Program-made: the position numbers and the translations under genes
DNA from: Alphaproteobacteria bacterium
GTDB taxonomy: Bacteria; Pseudomonadota; Alphaproteobacteria; Micavibrionales; Micavibrionaceae
Assembly (NCBI GenBank): GCA_002690045.1
Contig: NZDE01000012.1
Coordinates: forward strand, 434,001 to 498,000
Length of the DNA stretch: 64,000 nt
Reading direction: 5' to 3'
Notes under the pieces: generated by a model
The model's input: the letters and a program-made list of their open reading frames with translations, nothing else
Databases searched by the model: none
Told to the model about the DNA's origin: nothing
Shown here: piece after piece, positions 18,906 to 28,600 of the stretch
Layout of the letters: the number at the start of each line of letters is the position of its first letter
How positions within the stretch are numbered: the stretch's first letter is position 1

Positions 18906-21900
18906 TTAAAGAATTCCTCCTGAATTATCGTTTGTCTGATCTATTTGATCAGGCATAACTTCAACAACACAATCAGCAGCATCTTTTTCGACGCTTTCAA
19001 CTGCTCTAACATCTGATTGTGCTTCAATATTTGATTGTGATACTGCGTCAACTTCTGACACCCAGCTATTCTGCGAAAGCTCCATATCCACAGCCACGGA
19101 CAAAATCGTATCTGCACTTTGTTCCGTCGCTTCTACCCAGCTTTGCGATTCTAATAAATCCGCATTCACACCCAAAAACACATCTATATCCCCAACCACA
19201 TCTTCAACGGGGTCAAGGACAAGCTCGGCTTCAGCATCAATAACACTTTGATCCATTACACTTAATTGCGCATCAACCACCAAGTCGCTGTCGCTTTCAG
19301 TATCAGACGCAGTATCAACCGTTGGATCTAGGTCTACAAAAGAAAATGAGAAGTCATCTATATTGAAGCCAGTATCTTGAACCTGCACAGAGAACTCGAT
19401 GCTATCGCCAATATTTAATTCAGGTTGATATTTTTGATCTGCGTTCGTGAAAACACCTTCAGCACGATCAAAACTTGCTTTGCCATTAAACCCGTTCAAC
19501 CAACCGCTTGAGAAAGACGCATCGGGGTTATTTATATCAACATCTATGCTCCAACCATTTACGGCGCCATCTTTGACCATATCTTCAGTGAGGGTGAGTT
19601 TGAATGTTGCATTATATCCGCCGCCCCATGCAGGGTTATACCAATCATTGACGCTAACAAGCTCAACGGCGGCATTATGGTTCGAATCTGATGCTACGTC
19701 ATGCGCGCTGCCATCACTTGGCGGTGTCACAACCGCTAAATCATCTGCATTTAATGCTGTATCATTATTATCATTGGAATCCACAGGTACAGGCGGCGTT
19801 AACAGTTCCTCTGTAGCCTCGACGATGGTGTCACGGAAAGCAATTTGTTCAATATCAAAAAAAGTATCTGTACCATCGCGGCCATCAATTAAGTCGGCTA
19901 CAGTAATGCTGCCATCGGCATTAAAAGTAAAATCATATTCACCTTGGAAACCCGTCAGCACGGCCGTATCAATTCCCGCACCGCCTTCAAGAACATCGTT
20001 TCCGCCTTGACCGGCCAACGTATCATCTCCAGCACCGCCAACAAGACGGTCATTTCCACCTTGCTTTTCAGGTAATGTGTATATGGTATCGTGATGAACA
20101 GCCACATCAACCACAACATCAGTAAAATCCGCATCCCCTAAGTTTGGTAAATCTTCAAACCCCAAACGCGTTGTGCCATCTTCGTTTTCTGTATATTTCA
20201 CATGGTCAAATCCATCAGAATTTAAACCCACGTTAGAATGATAGGCTTCACCATCTAACGTTATCGTTTTTCCCTTTGTTTGGAACACCAAAGAAACCTC
20301 ATTAGGGTCATCATGTATATTTGCTGTTCTTTCGTCGCCCGTGCCTGCTTTGTAAAGAAACGCATATTCGCCATCTGTGCTGTCATATTTATTAAAAAAC
20401 CGAGTATTCTTACTATAGCCATCCGATAGAATGAAATAGCCAACACCAGCTGAGCCTTGTCCACTTACCTCGATAGAGAATGTATCGCCAGGCTGCGCGC
20501 TATGTTGATTTTCTATACCAATACTTACGCTCAGAATGTTACCTTCCGCATCTACGGCATATGCTCCAATTGCATTTTGGTAACCAGCCGTTGTCGACAC
20601 ATAAGTCACATCAATATTTGTTGTAACAAAGGATGACCCTGTATCTTGCGGATCGTCGCCATATAGAACATCATTGCCCTGCTGTCCGCGCAAGACATCA
20701 TCACCTGTGCCGCCATAGACTACATCATCGCCATCCATGGCATTTATGACATCATCAGATCCATCCTTACCACTAATCGTGTTATCAGCATCATTCAGAT
20801 GGGTGACCGTATTTTTATTCCAAACCGTTGATGGGCCAGCGTTATGGTTGTTAAAAACATCATAAGCATCATGCCCTGTATTTTCGCCGTCAAAAATAAT
20901 ATTCCACCCTTTAACAGCAGGCAGATTATCAAGATCTGTAAAATCAAAATTTTCAAGAACTATAGAGAAGCCATCGGCGCCCTCAAAAGTTATAACGGTA
21001 TTTTGTCCATCATAATCTATCAGCATGTTTTCAGCACTCAAACCATCACCGATAAGCTGGATCGTATCGTGATTTGGTAGGAGGCTTTTTTCACCTGATC
21101 TGCCGCCGCCAACGCCGCCAAAGTCAGAAATGGTTGTAACGCCATCATTCAGATTTACGACAAAAACATCTTGCCCTGCGCCGCCACTTAGAACATCTGA
21201 TCCGCCGCCACCAATAAATGTATCGTTACCCTCGCCGCCACTAACTGTGTCATTCCCACTACTGCCATGAAATACATCATTACCTTCGCCAAGATCGACA
21301 TAGGATTCAGCATACTCGCCGCCTATAGTGACATGATCCGCACCATCGCCTGCATCAATATGAAATATTGTATGATGCTTATCACCGTTCACATTTACTT
21401 TATCGTCGCCTGCAGCTGTAGAAATATTAAAACCATTACCCCAGCCTGCACCATTACTCTGCGCGTGAAGCTGTATTGTATCATGGCCATCTGCTGTAGT
21501 TACATTACCGCGTTTTGCACCATCTATAACTACAGTTGAATCACCACCTGCACCTAAATCAACATCCGCTTGTACAAAATTATCTATGGTAACATGGCCT
21601 GATTGTGTTGATGATACCTCAATATTTTTTACGCTATTCCAATCTGTATCTAAGGATGCCTCAATCGTATTTTCATCGTTAAAGCTATAGCTGACTTGAG
21701 CAGAATTTTTCACTCCAGCAATGTCCATATCTTGTCCACTTGCTGTATACTCAGCACCAAGCGCATAAACCTCTAAATCATAACCATCTGTGCTATCTAT
21801 CTGATCTTGGTTCGACGTTGCGTGACTAACGCGGGCAACTATGTTTGTTGTAAGTGGTTGCGGTTCTTCATCCACTTCTGGCGCGACGTCTACAGGTGGT

Positions 21901-22769
21901 TCTTCATCCACTTCTGGCGCGACATCTACAGGTGGTTCTTCATCCACCTCCGGCGCAGCGTCTACGGGTGGTTCTTCATCCACCTCTGGCGCGACGTCTA
22001 CGGGCGGTTCTTCATCCACCTCTGGCGCGACGTCTACGGGCGGTTCTTCATCTACCTCTGGCGCAGCGTCTACAGCTGGCTCTTCATCCACCTCTGGCGC
22101 GACGTCTACGGGTGGTTCTTCATCCACTTCTGGCGCAACGTCTACAGATGGCTCTTCATCTACTTCTGGCGCAGCGCCCGCAAGTGGCTCTTCATTATTT
22201 AATTCATTATCACGGCCTATATCTTGTTCTTGCGCGACAAAAACGCGCGGCTCTGTTGTCGTATTTATAATTTGCGCGATATTGCGTTCAGCGTCACCAT
22301 CCGAAAGGTCAAAGCTTTGCAAAATATTATTTTGCGCTATAAAATCTGTCAGCTGTGCAGACAAATTACGCCCACTATCACTTAGAGCATCTAAGTTCAC
22401 GTCAACGAATCTAGGTAAAGTCAAAGAGTTTGAAAAGAATGGTGCAAGTGCGAACTGTTCAACACCAGCATATGGTTCAATCTCGTTCATATCCGTCGGT
22501 AAAACTTGAACCGTAAACCCAAAAACATCATAACGCTCATCGCCTATAGTCATGGCATATATGGCCTCATCAAGACCTTGATTGCCGATACCCATAAATG
22601 GGTTGGCTGCAATAATGTCTTCTTCACCGACCAATATATCTTCAATATCATAAAATTTTGCAGTCAAGTCCCCTTCAGAAACTTGCTGAAGAACGGTGAA
22701 CTCGTCTAACTCTATTTGAGCTTCCTGACCTTTAAGGTGGCCTTGAATTTTCTTTAAAATATCAATCAC
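18906..22769 (-). CDS. RTX-type secreted protein with DUF4114 and CBM2-like regions; type I secretion substrate
   Basis: This 1287-residue acidic protein heads the exporter operon. The N-terminal 190 residues are a distinct domain without signal peptide. Residues about 195-302 are nine copies of a 12-residue unit (APEVDEEPPVDV). RTX calcium-binding nonapeptides follow in three blocks (for example GSSGNDTVSGGEGNDTF, GTGDDVLRGQQGNDVLYG and GGAGDDTLAGQGGNDVLEGG). A DUF4114-like domain lies near residues 715-890 (GDADFTDVVVDVAV) and a CBM2-like segment near 1030-1145 (NGWSIDVDIN, WLNGFNGKASF). The acidic C-terminus fits a type I signal. It starts at a GTG (AAGG eight bases upstream) behind a sigma-54-type promoter. 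A cell-surface or matrix role is likely; carbohydrate binding is inferred. Confidence 0.85.
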   Translation of the reverse strand: MIDILKKIQGHLKGQEAQIELDEFTVLQQVSEGDLTAKFYDIEDILVGEEDIIAANPFMGIGNQGLDEAIYAMTIGDERYDVFGFTVQVLPTDMNEIEPYAGVEQFALAPFFSNSLTLPRFVDVNLDALSDSGRNLSAQLTDFIAQNNILQSFDLSDGDAERNIAQIINTTTEPRVFVAQEQDIGRDNELNNEEPLAGAAPEVDEEPSVDVAPEVDEEPPVDVAPEVDEEPAVDAAPEVDEEPPVDVAPEVDEEPPVDVAPEVDEEPPVDAAPEVDEEPPVDVAPEVDEEPPVDVAPEVDEEPQPLTTNIVARVSHATSNQDQIDSTDGYDLEVYALGAEYTASGQDMDIAGVKNSAQVSYSFNDENTIEASLDTDWNSVKNIEVSSTQSGHVTIDNFVQADVDLGAGGDSTVVIDGAKRGNVTTADGHDTIQLHAQSNGAGWGNGFNISTAAGDDKVNVNGDKHHTIFHIDAGDGADHVTIGGEYAESYVDLGEGNDVFHGSSGNDTVSGGEGNDTFIGGGGSDVLSGGAGQDVFVVNLNDGVTTISDFGGVGGGRSGEKSLLPNHDTIQLIGDGLSAENMLIDYDGQNTVITFEGADGFSIVLENFDFTDLDNLPAVKGWNIIFDGENTGHDAYDVFNNHNAGPSTVWNKNTVTHLNDADNTISGKDGSDDVINAMDGDDVVYGGTGDDVLRGQQGNDVLYGDDPQDTGSSFVTTNIDVTYVSTTAGYQNAIGAYAVDAEGNILSVSIGIENQHSAQPGDTFSIEVSGQGSAGVGYFILSDGYSKNTRFFNKYDSTDGEYAFLYKAGTGDERTANIHDDPNEVSLVFQTKGKTITLDGEAYHSNVGLNSDGFDHVKYTENEDGTTRLGFEDLPNLGDADFTDVVVDVAVHHDTIYTLPEKQGGNDRLVGGAGDDTLAGQGGNDVLEGGAGIDTAVLTGFQGEYDFTFNADGSITVADLIDGRDGTDTFFDIEQIAFRDTIVEATEELLTPPVPVDSNDNNDTALNADDLAVVTPPSDGSAHDVASDSNHNAAVELVSVNDWYNPAWGGGYNATFKLTLTEDMVKDGAVNGWSIDVDINNPDASFSSGWLNGFNGKASFDRAEGVFTNADQKYQPELNIGDSIEFSVQVQDTGFNIDDFSFSFVDLDPTVDTASDTESDSDLVVDAQLSVMDQSVIDAEAELVLDPVEDVVGDIDVFLGVNADLLESQSWVEATEQSADTILSVAVDMELSQNSWVSEVDAVSQSNIEAQSDVRAVESVEKDAADCVVEVMPDQIDQTNDNSGGIL
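21862..22185. repeat. Tandem 36-bp repeat, nine units, inside the RTX gene
   Basis: Nine near-identical 36-bp units, with a core such as GGTTCTTCATCCACCTCTGG on the plus strand, encode the (APEVDEEPPVDV)n spacer. Differences are mostly third-base or single residue changes (V/A). The units are contiguous with no spacers, so this is a coding minisatellite likely to vary in copy number between strains. Confidence 0.9.
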
Positions 22770-22819
22770 AACAATGGCCTTTTTTAAATAAACACATATA
22801 TAATCTGTCTTTTAGAAAG

Positions 22820-22835
22820 TGCAAATTACGTACCG
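22820..22835 (-). promoter_or_regulatory. Sigma-54 (RpoN) promoter of the RTX/type I secretion operon
   Basis: Minus-strand CGGTACGTAATTTGCA matches the -24/-12 consensus TGGCACG-N4-TTGCA with GG and GC at the required spacing. Only two consensus positions differ. It predicts a start near 22810 and a leader of about 40 bases to the GTG at 22769. The shared element 80-120 bases upstream fits enhancer-dependent activation. Confidence 0.7.
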
Positions 22836-22911
22836 CTAAGCAAAACCGTTAAAATAAAAAATTATGCTATGAAATCAGTATATTATGAATGATCTTAAGA
22901 ATATGTTTATG

Positions 22912-22944
22912 ACGCAAAATGCAATTGCAACGCAAAATGCAACG
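22912..22944. promoter_or_regulatory. Upstream activator element, two copies of CGCAAAATGCAA
   Basis: CGCAAAATGCAA occurs at 22913-22924 and 22931-22942 (period 18), with the arms also forming TTGCA-N8-TGCAA. The same core is found upstream of the second sigma-54-type promoter at 25.2 kb, next to the NtrC-type activator gene. It is the likely binding site of that activator. Confidence 0.6.
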
Positions 22945-22967
22945 GTTTTTTGCATCTATCAATTCTT

Positions 22968-23342
22968 CTATAAGTCAGATTTTCTTGTGTGTACGGCATG
23001 CTTCAAACGGCGCAGTAATTGTAACTTACTAATAGGTTTGAGCAAATAATCCATCGCCCCAAAATCAAGCGCTTTTTTTACCGTATCAGAATCACCGTCA
23101 CCCGTCAGCACTAATATTGCCGCCTTGGGCTGTCTATTTTTAACCAGTTTAATAATATTAAGTCCATGCGTATCTGGCAGGTTTAAATCCACTATAACAG
23201 CATCAAACTTTAACTCTTTAATTAAGGTTACTGCACGCTCACCTGACTGCGCCTTAACGACATCATACTCAATCACTAAAAACTCTTGTAGTGTGGCTAG
23301 GAGTGCTATTTCATCTTCAACAATCAATATTTTTGGTTTCAT
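22968..23342 (-). CDS. Stand-alone response regulator receiver protein
   Basis: This is a 124-residue REC domain (VEDEIALL, phosphoacceptor in AVIVDLNLPD, Thr in VLTGDG, Lys in LLKPIS) without output domain. It is transcribed toward the RTX promoter and divergently from an HPt gene, with a symmetric element between the two start points. A receiver and a phosphotransfer protein controlled from one intergenic region suggests that they work together in the relay that also involves the sigma-54 activator and hybrid kinase nearby. Confidence 0.85.
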   Translation of the reverse strand: MKPKILIVEDEIALLATLQEFLVIEYDVVKAQSGERAVTLIKELKFDAVIVDLNLPDTHGLNIIKLVKNRQPKAAILVLTGDGDSDTVKKALDFGAMDYLLKPISKLQLLRRLKHAVHTRKSDL

Positions 23343-23356
23343 GCGCGCCTATCAAT

Positions 23357-23380
23357 GTTACTATGATATATTATAGTAAC
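23357..23380. promoter_or_regulatory. Palindrome in the divergent REC/HPt intergenic region
   Basis: GTTACTAT (23357-23364) and ATAGTAAC (23373-23380) form a perfect inverted repeat with an 8-base AT-rich centre. The site lies between the divergent start codons at 23342 and 23410 and includes TATATTATAG, which could be a -10 element in either direction. It is a candidate operator controlling both genes. Confidence 0.45.
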
Positions 23381-23409
23381 CCCCCAATATGATAGCAAGG
23401 GATCAATTA

Positions 23410-23751
23410 ATGTTTGATAGAAATCTGTTACAGGCCTTCTTAAATAATTTTAAAGAAGAAAAACGTATCAAACTATTAGATGTTTATCTAATGAGCCTAG
23501 GTCAACACATTGATAGCTGTAAAAATGCCGCGGAGACCAAAAATGCAGAAAAGCTAAGAGGGTCTGCACATGACTTAAAGTCTCTATCTTATACATTAGG
23601 TGCCCAAGATGCAGGTGATATCGCAAGAGACATCGAAGCCGCAGTCATCGAAAACCGCCATGATTATGCCTTAGAAAGCACAGACAAACTACTCACCGCC
23701 ATCCAACAACTAGTTCGCGTTTTACAAGATGAACGCGCCAGTATGGCATAA
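23410..23751 (+). CDS. HPt histidine phosphotransfer protein
   Basis: This 113-residue helical protein has the HPt signature GSAHDLKSLSYTLGA with the phosphorylated His. An earlier ATG (23389) is possible, but AAGGG lies eight bases before the ATG at 23410, which is preferred. It is divergent from a stand-alone REC gene and convergent with the sigma-54 activator gene, whose stop is 13 bases away. It is the second HPt of the island and could carry phosphate from the hybrid kinase to the activator or the REC proteins. Confidence 0.8.
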   Translation: MFDRNLLQAFLNNFKEEKRIKLLDVYLMSLGQHIDSCKNAAETKNAEKLRGSAHDLKSLSYTLGAQDAGDIARDIEAAVIENRHDYALESTDKLLTAIQQLVRVLQDERASMA

Positions 23752-23764
23752 AAACACAGACCCA

Positions 23765-25156
23765 CTAATTTATTCGCCACGATTTCATCTTACGATGAAT
23801 GGTCGCCGGGTTAATGTCCAATCGCTTAGATGTTTCTGTAATGTTATCACTACAGGCTTTTAGCGCAGCTTGTATAATGTCTTTCTCATACTCCTTGAGC
23901 GGTCTTATATCTTCGGCATGTTGTGGCAAAAATAAGCCGCCATCATACGCTGGAATTGCCTTTATTATGGGTTGTGTCTCCCCATACTCTTGCAGCTCAA
24001 CCATTTCAACCATGGGGCGCTCAACATGTTCTCCCTCATTCAGCACTACAATACGGCGGATCACATTCTCTAACTCGCGCACATTTCCTGGCCAGCTATA
24101 ATTATAAAACCAATTTTCAGCATCTTTAGCGAAACCTTTAAAAGCCTTGCTCTCTTCTTGCGCAGCCCGCGCCAAGAAATGCTCAGCCAATAGCATAATA
24201 TCTGCCCCGCGCTCCCTTAATGGCGGCAATTCGACAGGAATTACATTTAAACGATAATATAAGTCCTCGCGTAACAATCCTTCTTTTACAGCAGTAAGCG
24301 GGTCTCGATTAGTTGCACATACAAAACGTACATCAACTGTCTGCATGCTTCGTCCGCCAACAGGCATAAAGCTGCCTGTTTGAATAAAGCGCAGCAACTT
24401 TGCCTGAAGATCCATAGGCATTTCCCCAAGCTCATCAAGAAAGATGGTTCCTCCATCAGCCCTTGCCGCCGCACCTATACGGTCAGAATCCGCGCCTGTG
24501 AATGCGCCTTTTACATGCCCAAATATCTCGCTTTCTAAAAGGTTATGTGGAATAGCTGCGCAGTTTAAAACCTCTAACGGCTTATTTTGCCGTCCACTTA
24601 AGTTATGAACGGCACGCGCTGCAAGCTCCTTACCTGTGCCGCTTTCGCCAGTCACAAATACTGACGCCTTGCTTTGTGCCGCATTTTTTAACACCGTATA
24701 AACGGCCTGCATTTTTGGTGATTTTCCAATAAAGTCTTGAAACGAATCAAGAGACACATCTTCATATGTCTTCACAATTTGTTTCAACTCAACGCTTTCC
24801 AATACATTGCGCACACTAATACGCAAACGTTCTGGCGCGACAGGCTTGGGCACAAAATCATGCGCACCTAACTGCATCGCTTCCACAGCCGTTTTCATAC
24901 TTGCTTGACCAGTAATCACAATTATAGCCGCACCTGAGGAATCGTGCTGTACGGCCTTTAAAATATCTGACCCATGCATATCTGGCAGAAACATATCCAG
25001 CAGAATTCCATCAGGCCTAAAGTCTTTAATAGCCTTTAAACCACCTTCTCCGCTATGTGCCATCTGTATTTCATAGCCTTCAGGCAGCAGATACTCTTCA
25101 AACACAGTCGCCATTGCGATATCGTCTTCTATTATAAGCAATTTCTTCTTCATCAT
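23765..25156 (-). CDS. NtrC-family sigma-54-dependent response regulator
   Basis: This 463-residue activator has three domains. The receiver spans about 4-117 (phosphoacceptor in GILLDMFLPD, Lys in FVPKPV). The AAA+ domain spans about 145-370, with Walker A GESGTGKE, the sigma-54 contact loop GAFTGAD, Walker B GGTIFLDELGEM and the GNVRELEN region. The C-terminal Fis-type HTH is at about 420-463 (TSKRLDINPATIHRKMKSW). Such proteins use ATP hydrolysis to open sigma-54 promoters from upstream sites. Two sigma-54-type promoters with a shared upstream element flank this gene at 22.8 and 25.3 kb, so it probably controls the RTX secretion operon and the small peptide gene. An orphan cognate kinase is suggested by the hybrid kinase downstream. 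Confidence 0.9.
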   Translation of the reverse strand: MMKKKLLIIEDDIAMATVFEEYLLPEGYEIQMAHSGEGGLKAIKDFRPDGILLDMFLPDMHGSDILKAVQHDSSGAAIIVITGQASMKTAVEAMQLGAHDFVPKPVAPERLRISVRNVLESVELKQIVKTYEDVSLDSFQDFIGKSPKMQAVYTVLKNAAQSKASVFVTGESGTGKELAARAVHNLSGRQNKPLEVLNCAAIPHNLLESEIFGHVKGAFTGADSDRIGAAARADGGTIFLDELGEMPMDLQAKLLRFIQTGSFMPVGGRSMQTVDVRFVCATNRDPLTAVKEGLLREDLYYRLNVIPVELPPLRERGADIMLLAEHFLARAAQEESKAFKGFAKDAENWFYNYSWPGNVRELENVIRRIVVLNEGEHVERPMVEMVELQEYGETQPIIKAIPAYDGGLFLPQHAEDIRPLKEYEKDIIQAALKACSDNITETSKRLDINPATIHRKMKSWRIN

Positions 25157-25166
25157 TCACCACCAC

Positions 25167-25214
25167 TGCATTTTGCAGCAATTACCATTATAGCATTGCA
25201 AAATGCAATTGCAA
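25167..25214. promoter_or_regulatory. Upstream activator elements TGCAAAATGCA in inverted orientation
   Basis: TGCATTTTGCA (25167-25177) and TGCAAAATGCA (25197-25207, within TTGCAAAATGCAATTGCAA) are the same 11-bp element in opposite orientation. They lie between the activator gene start (25156) and a sigma-54-type promoter 115-155 bases away. The core matches the pair upstream of the RTX promoter. Autoregulation of the activator is possible from the same sites. Confidence 0.6.
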
Positions 25215-25321
25215 TAAATCTTACACGACAGCTGCCGCCCCCTACAAGCAACGATAAAAAGCAAAATAAGCTATTGAATATATTGAACTATATAGTGTTA
25301 ACCTATATTTATCATACATAT

Positions 25322-25337
25322 TGGCACAGTACATGCA
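25322..25337 (+). promoter_or_regulatory. Sigma-54 (RpoN) promoter of the 56-residue peptide gene
   Basis: TGGCACAGTACATGCA matches the -24/-12 consensus TGGCACG-N4-TTGCA with exact GG/GC spacing. Mismatches are only at the seventh and twelfth positions. The predicted start is near 25347, giving a leader of about 33 bases to the ATG at 25380. Confidence 0.75.
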
Positions 25338-25379
25338 TTCTATACAATCACACGGCACACAAAACGCTTGGAGGATATT

Positions 25380-25550
25380 ATGAATAAGAACACACACAAC
25401 ACACACTCACAGAAATTATTCGATATTCGCCTGCTAAAAAGCAATGAAGAGCTTATTGATGTGTCGAACACACACTCAAACACACACACAGGCAGCTTAG
25501 CTGCACAGTTACATCACGCTATGCGCACATCGCACGGCATTTATTCATAG
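25380..25550 (+). CDS. Small Asn-Thr-His-rich peptide, sigma-54 controlled
   Basis: This gene encodes 56 residues from an ATG with GGAGG five bases upstream. I know no family for it. The peptide has repeated NTH units (KNTHNTHSQ near the start, SNTHSNTHTG in the middle) around a core KLFDIRLLKSNEELIDVS, and ends HHAMRTSHGIYS. No signal peptide or membrane segment is visible. His-rich repeats could bind metal, but that is speculation. The coding DNA is rich in ACACAC/ACTCAC runs that continue into the 3' region, so an RNA-level role is also possible. The strong promoter and ribosome site argue that it is real. Confidence 0.65.
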   Translation: MNKNTHNTHSQKLFDIRLLKSNEELIDVSNTHSNTHTGSLAAQLHHAMRTSHGIYS

Positions 25551-25615
25551 ATTAGCATCTAAACACACTCACATTTAATCTCACACCCCTTTTAAGCTAA
25601 TCTTTAGTCCCCCCA

Positions 25616-25650
25616 AGCGGATGAAATATATGACTTATATTTCATCCGCT
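25616..25650. terminator. Bidirectional hairpin between the small peptide and hybrid kinase genes
   Basis: AGCGGATGAAATATA (25616-25630) pairs perfectly with TATATTTCATCCGCT (25636-25650) around a 5-base loop. The kinase stop codon lies inside the stem. T-rich sequence follows weakly on the plus side. The position between convergent genes fits termination in both directions. Confidence 0.65.
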
Positions 25651-28600
25651 GTCTTTATGTACTCACACAACTTTTTAAACAAATCTTCTTCTTTAACAGG
25701 TTTAGATAGATAATCATCCATGCCAACTTCAATACATTTGTCTTTTTCACCCGCCATGGCATTAGCCGTCATCGCAACAATGATTTGTGCCTTACAACCT
25801 GTATTTTTTTCATGCTGCCTAATAGCTTTTGTTGCCTCAAAACCATCCATTACTGGCATCATACAATCCATCAAAACAATGCTATAAACATCTTCATGAT
25901 TGACAATCATATCTAGCGCTTCTTGACCATTTTCAGCCAAATCAACCTTACAGCCCATATCTTCTAACATTTCCGTTGCAACCATCTGATTCACCATTTC
26001 GTTTTCAACCAGCAAAACGCGCGCAGCTGAAAGCACATTACTGTCAATATCAGACGAGGATGCAACATGCTCGTATGCTACGTCATCATCACTTTCTTTT
26101 TCCACAATTGGCACCGTAATTTCGAATGTAAATGTCGTGCCCTCGCCAAGCTGACTTTCAACACGAATATCTCCACCCATAAGACCAACTAACTTATGCG
26201 TGATGGCCAGCCCCAAACCTGTCCCACCATAACGCTTCGTTGTACTCGCATCCGCCTGTGAGAATTTATCAAAAATAACGTCCAACTTATCTGCTGGTAT
26301 ACCAATCCCTGTATCTTCAACCGAGAACGTTAATTTCGCTTGATTTTTTTTCACAAAAGCACCGTTTACAGATACAGAAATATGACCCTGCTCAACAAAT
26401 TTAGCTGCGTTACCCAATAGGTTTACCAAAATCTGCCCCAATCGAACAGGATCAGCCATAACAGAATAAGGCACGTCATTCGTATAATTAATGATCAGCG
26501 CAACATCTTTATCCTGCACTTTGGGCGAAATAGATTGCATCACATTATCTATTAAGACCTTCAAAACAAGGGGTTCAGGGTGGATCATTAATTCACCAGC
26601 TTCAATTTTAGAAAGGTCGAGAATATCATTTATCAAAGCCAGAAGCGTATCACCTGAACGTACAATAACATCAACATATCTTTGCTGACTATCTGAAACA
26701 TCTGTTTTGCGCAGCAAATCTGCCGCACCGATAACACCGTTCAACGGTGTACGGATTTCATGGCTCATATTCGCTAGAAATTCCGATTTCATCATATTCG
26801 CATATTGTGCTTCTTCTTTTGCTTTCACTAGCTCAGCTTCAGCAGCTTTTCTTTCGGAAATATCCTTGAAAAAACAGAAATAACCATCCCTTACCCCATT
26901 AATAGGGACACATGGCGCTAGGGTCATTTGTTGGTGGAAGGTATCACCATTCTTTCTTAACCCAAGCGTTTCAACCGTAACCTTGCCTTGATTAAACATT
27001 TCATCATATAGCTGGGCCATAATATGGTGTTCACTTTCAGGAACAACCTTCTTCCAATGCATACCGATCATCTCAGCGACATCATACCCCAGCAAAACTG
27101 CATAAGCCTCATTCGCATAGACGCAATATCCTTGATTGTCTAGCTTCACTATACCTTCAACTGTATTTTGCAAAGCAATACGCAGATTTTCGCTTTCACT
27201 TTGCGCCTCCAACAAACTTGTTATATCGCGCGCCACACCCAAAATAAATTTTTCACCATTTAGATTCTCAAAGCGCACTTTCTTAGTAAATAAAGTTAGG
27301 GTTCTGCCATTGGGAAATTGAATTGTTTCCTCTGTCTCAGAATAACCTTCCTTTAATGCAATACGGTCAAATTTAAGAAACTCTTCCGCTTCTTTTTCGT
27401 CAAAATTTTCAACGCTTGATGCTCCAATAACCTTATCACGCAAATGTTCTGGATAAAGCCGTAAGAAAGCCTCATTTGCCTCTACTATTCTGAACTGATC
27501 GTCTTTCACAAAGATAAGATCTGGAATATTATTTGAGATCAACTCTTGGAAATCGCGGGCATTCTTAATTTGCTCCTCCGCGTGCTTTTTCTCCGTAATA
27601 TCGCGAATAATTCCACTAAATAGGCGGCGCCCATCCTCTAATACAACCTCACTCACTGAAAGCTGTATTGGAAATAAATATCCGTCTTTATGTGCAGCCT
27701 CAAGCTCACGCGTAGTGCCAATAATTTTTGCATCACCGGTTCGTAAAAAATTTGCAATATAATTATCATGCTGGCTTTTGTAAGGCTCTGGCATTAGCAT
27801 ATTTACATTCTGCCCGACCACATCAATCACACTATACCCAAACATGTTTTCGGCAGCCGGGTTAAAGCTTTGAACTATGCCATCCTCATTAATTGTTAAA
27901 ATTGCATCTACCGTATTATAAAGAATCGCGCGGTGACGGCTTTCATTATCAGCAAGTTGTGCCGTTCTTTTGACCACCTCATCTGCGATTGTCCTCTTAC
28001 TTTGTAAAAGAATGCTAAATGTCACATAAATACACACCGCAAAAAACAGGCCAACAAACAGTATAAACACGGCTGTAGAGTTGCGCGCTGGCGAAATAAA
28101 ATTTGCATTTGCATGCCAATCAATAAGCCAAGTTCGCCCTGCAAAACGCACCGAAGTTTGCATAGCATATTCATTATAATTTTTATCAGAAACCTCGGGG
28201 ACCGCTTGCCTGTAAATCAAAGCATCTTCAACAGCCTTTCGTCCATCATATACACTAAAGTCAATTTGGTTTCTGTTAATAGCGCTCAGATCTTGCAAGA
28301 AATCACGCCCAATGAATGGCGCATAAACCCAGCCACGGAACAGTTCACGGCGTACTACAATATCGTCTGGAACCACTTGTGATACATAAACGGGAATAAG
28401 CAATAAAAAGCCAGCCAATTTTTCAGTGTCTTGTACAAGCTCAATTTTCTTTGTTAGGGCGGGCACGCCAAGATCACGTGCACGCTCCGCTGCGGCGCGC
28501 CTATTATATTCAAAACCGATATCCAACCCAACTGCTTTTGCATTTAACGATTCTGGCTCAATATATTTAATTATAAATTTGTCTGGATAGAAAGTTTGGG

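Noticed and set aside
19447-20010. 187-codon plus-strand open frame
   Set aside because: It is antisense to the DUF4114/CBM-like part of the RTX gene and has no ribosome site.
21862-22185. CRISPR array
   Set aside because: The 36-bp units are contiguous, lack unique spacers, and encode a regular 12-residue repeat.
21841-22509. Plus-strand open frames of 130-220 codons with Ser/Thr/Gly repeats
   Set aside because: They are antisense shadows of the 36-bp coding repeat in the RTX gene; no ribosome site or promoter supports them.
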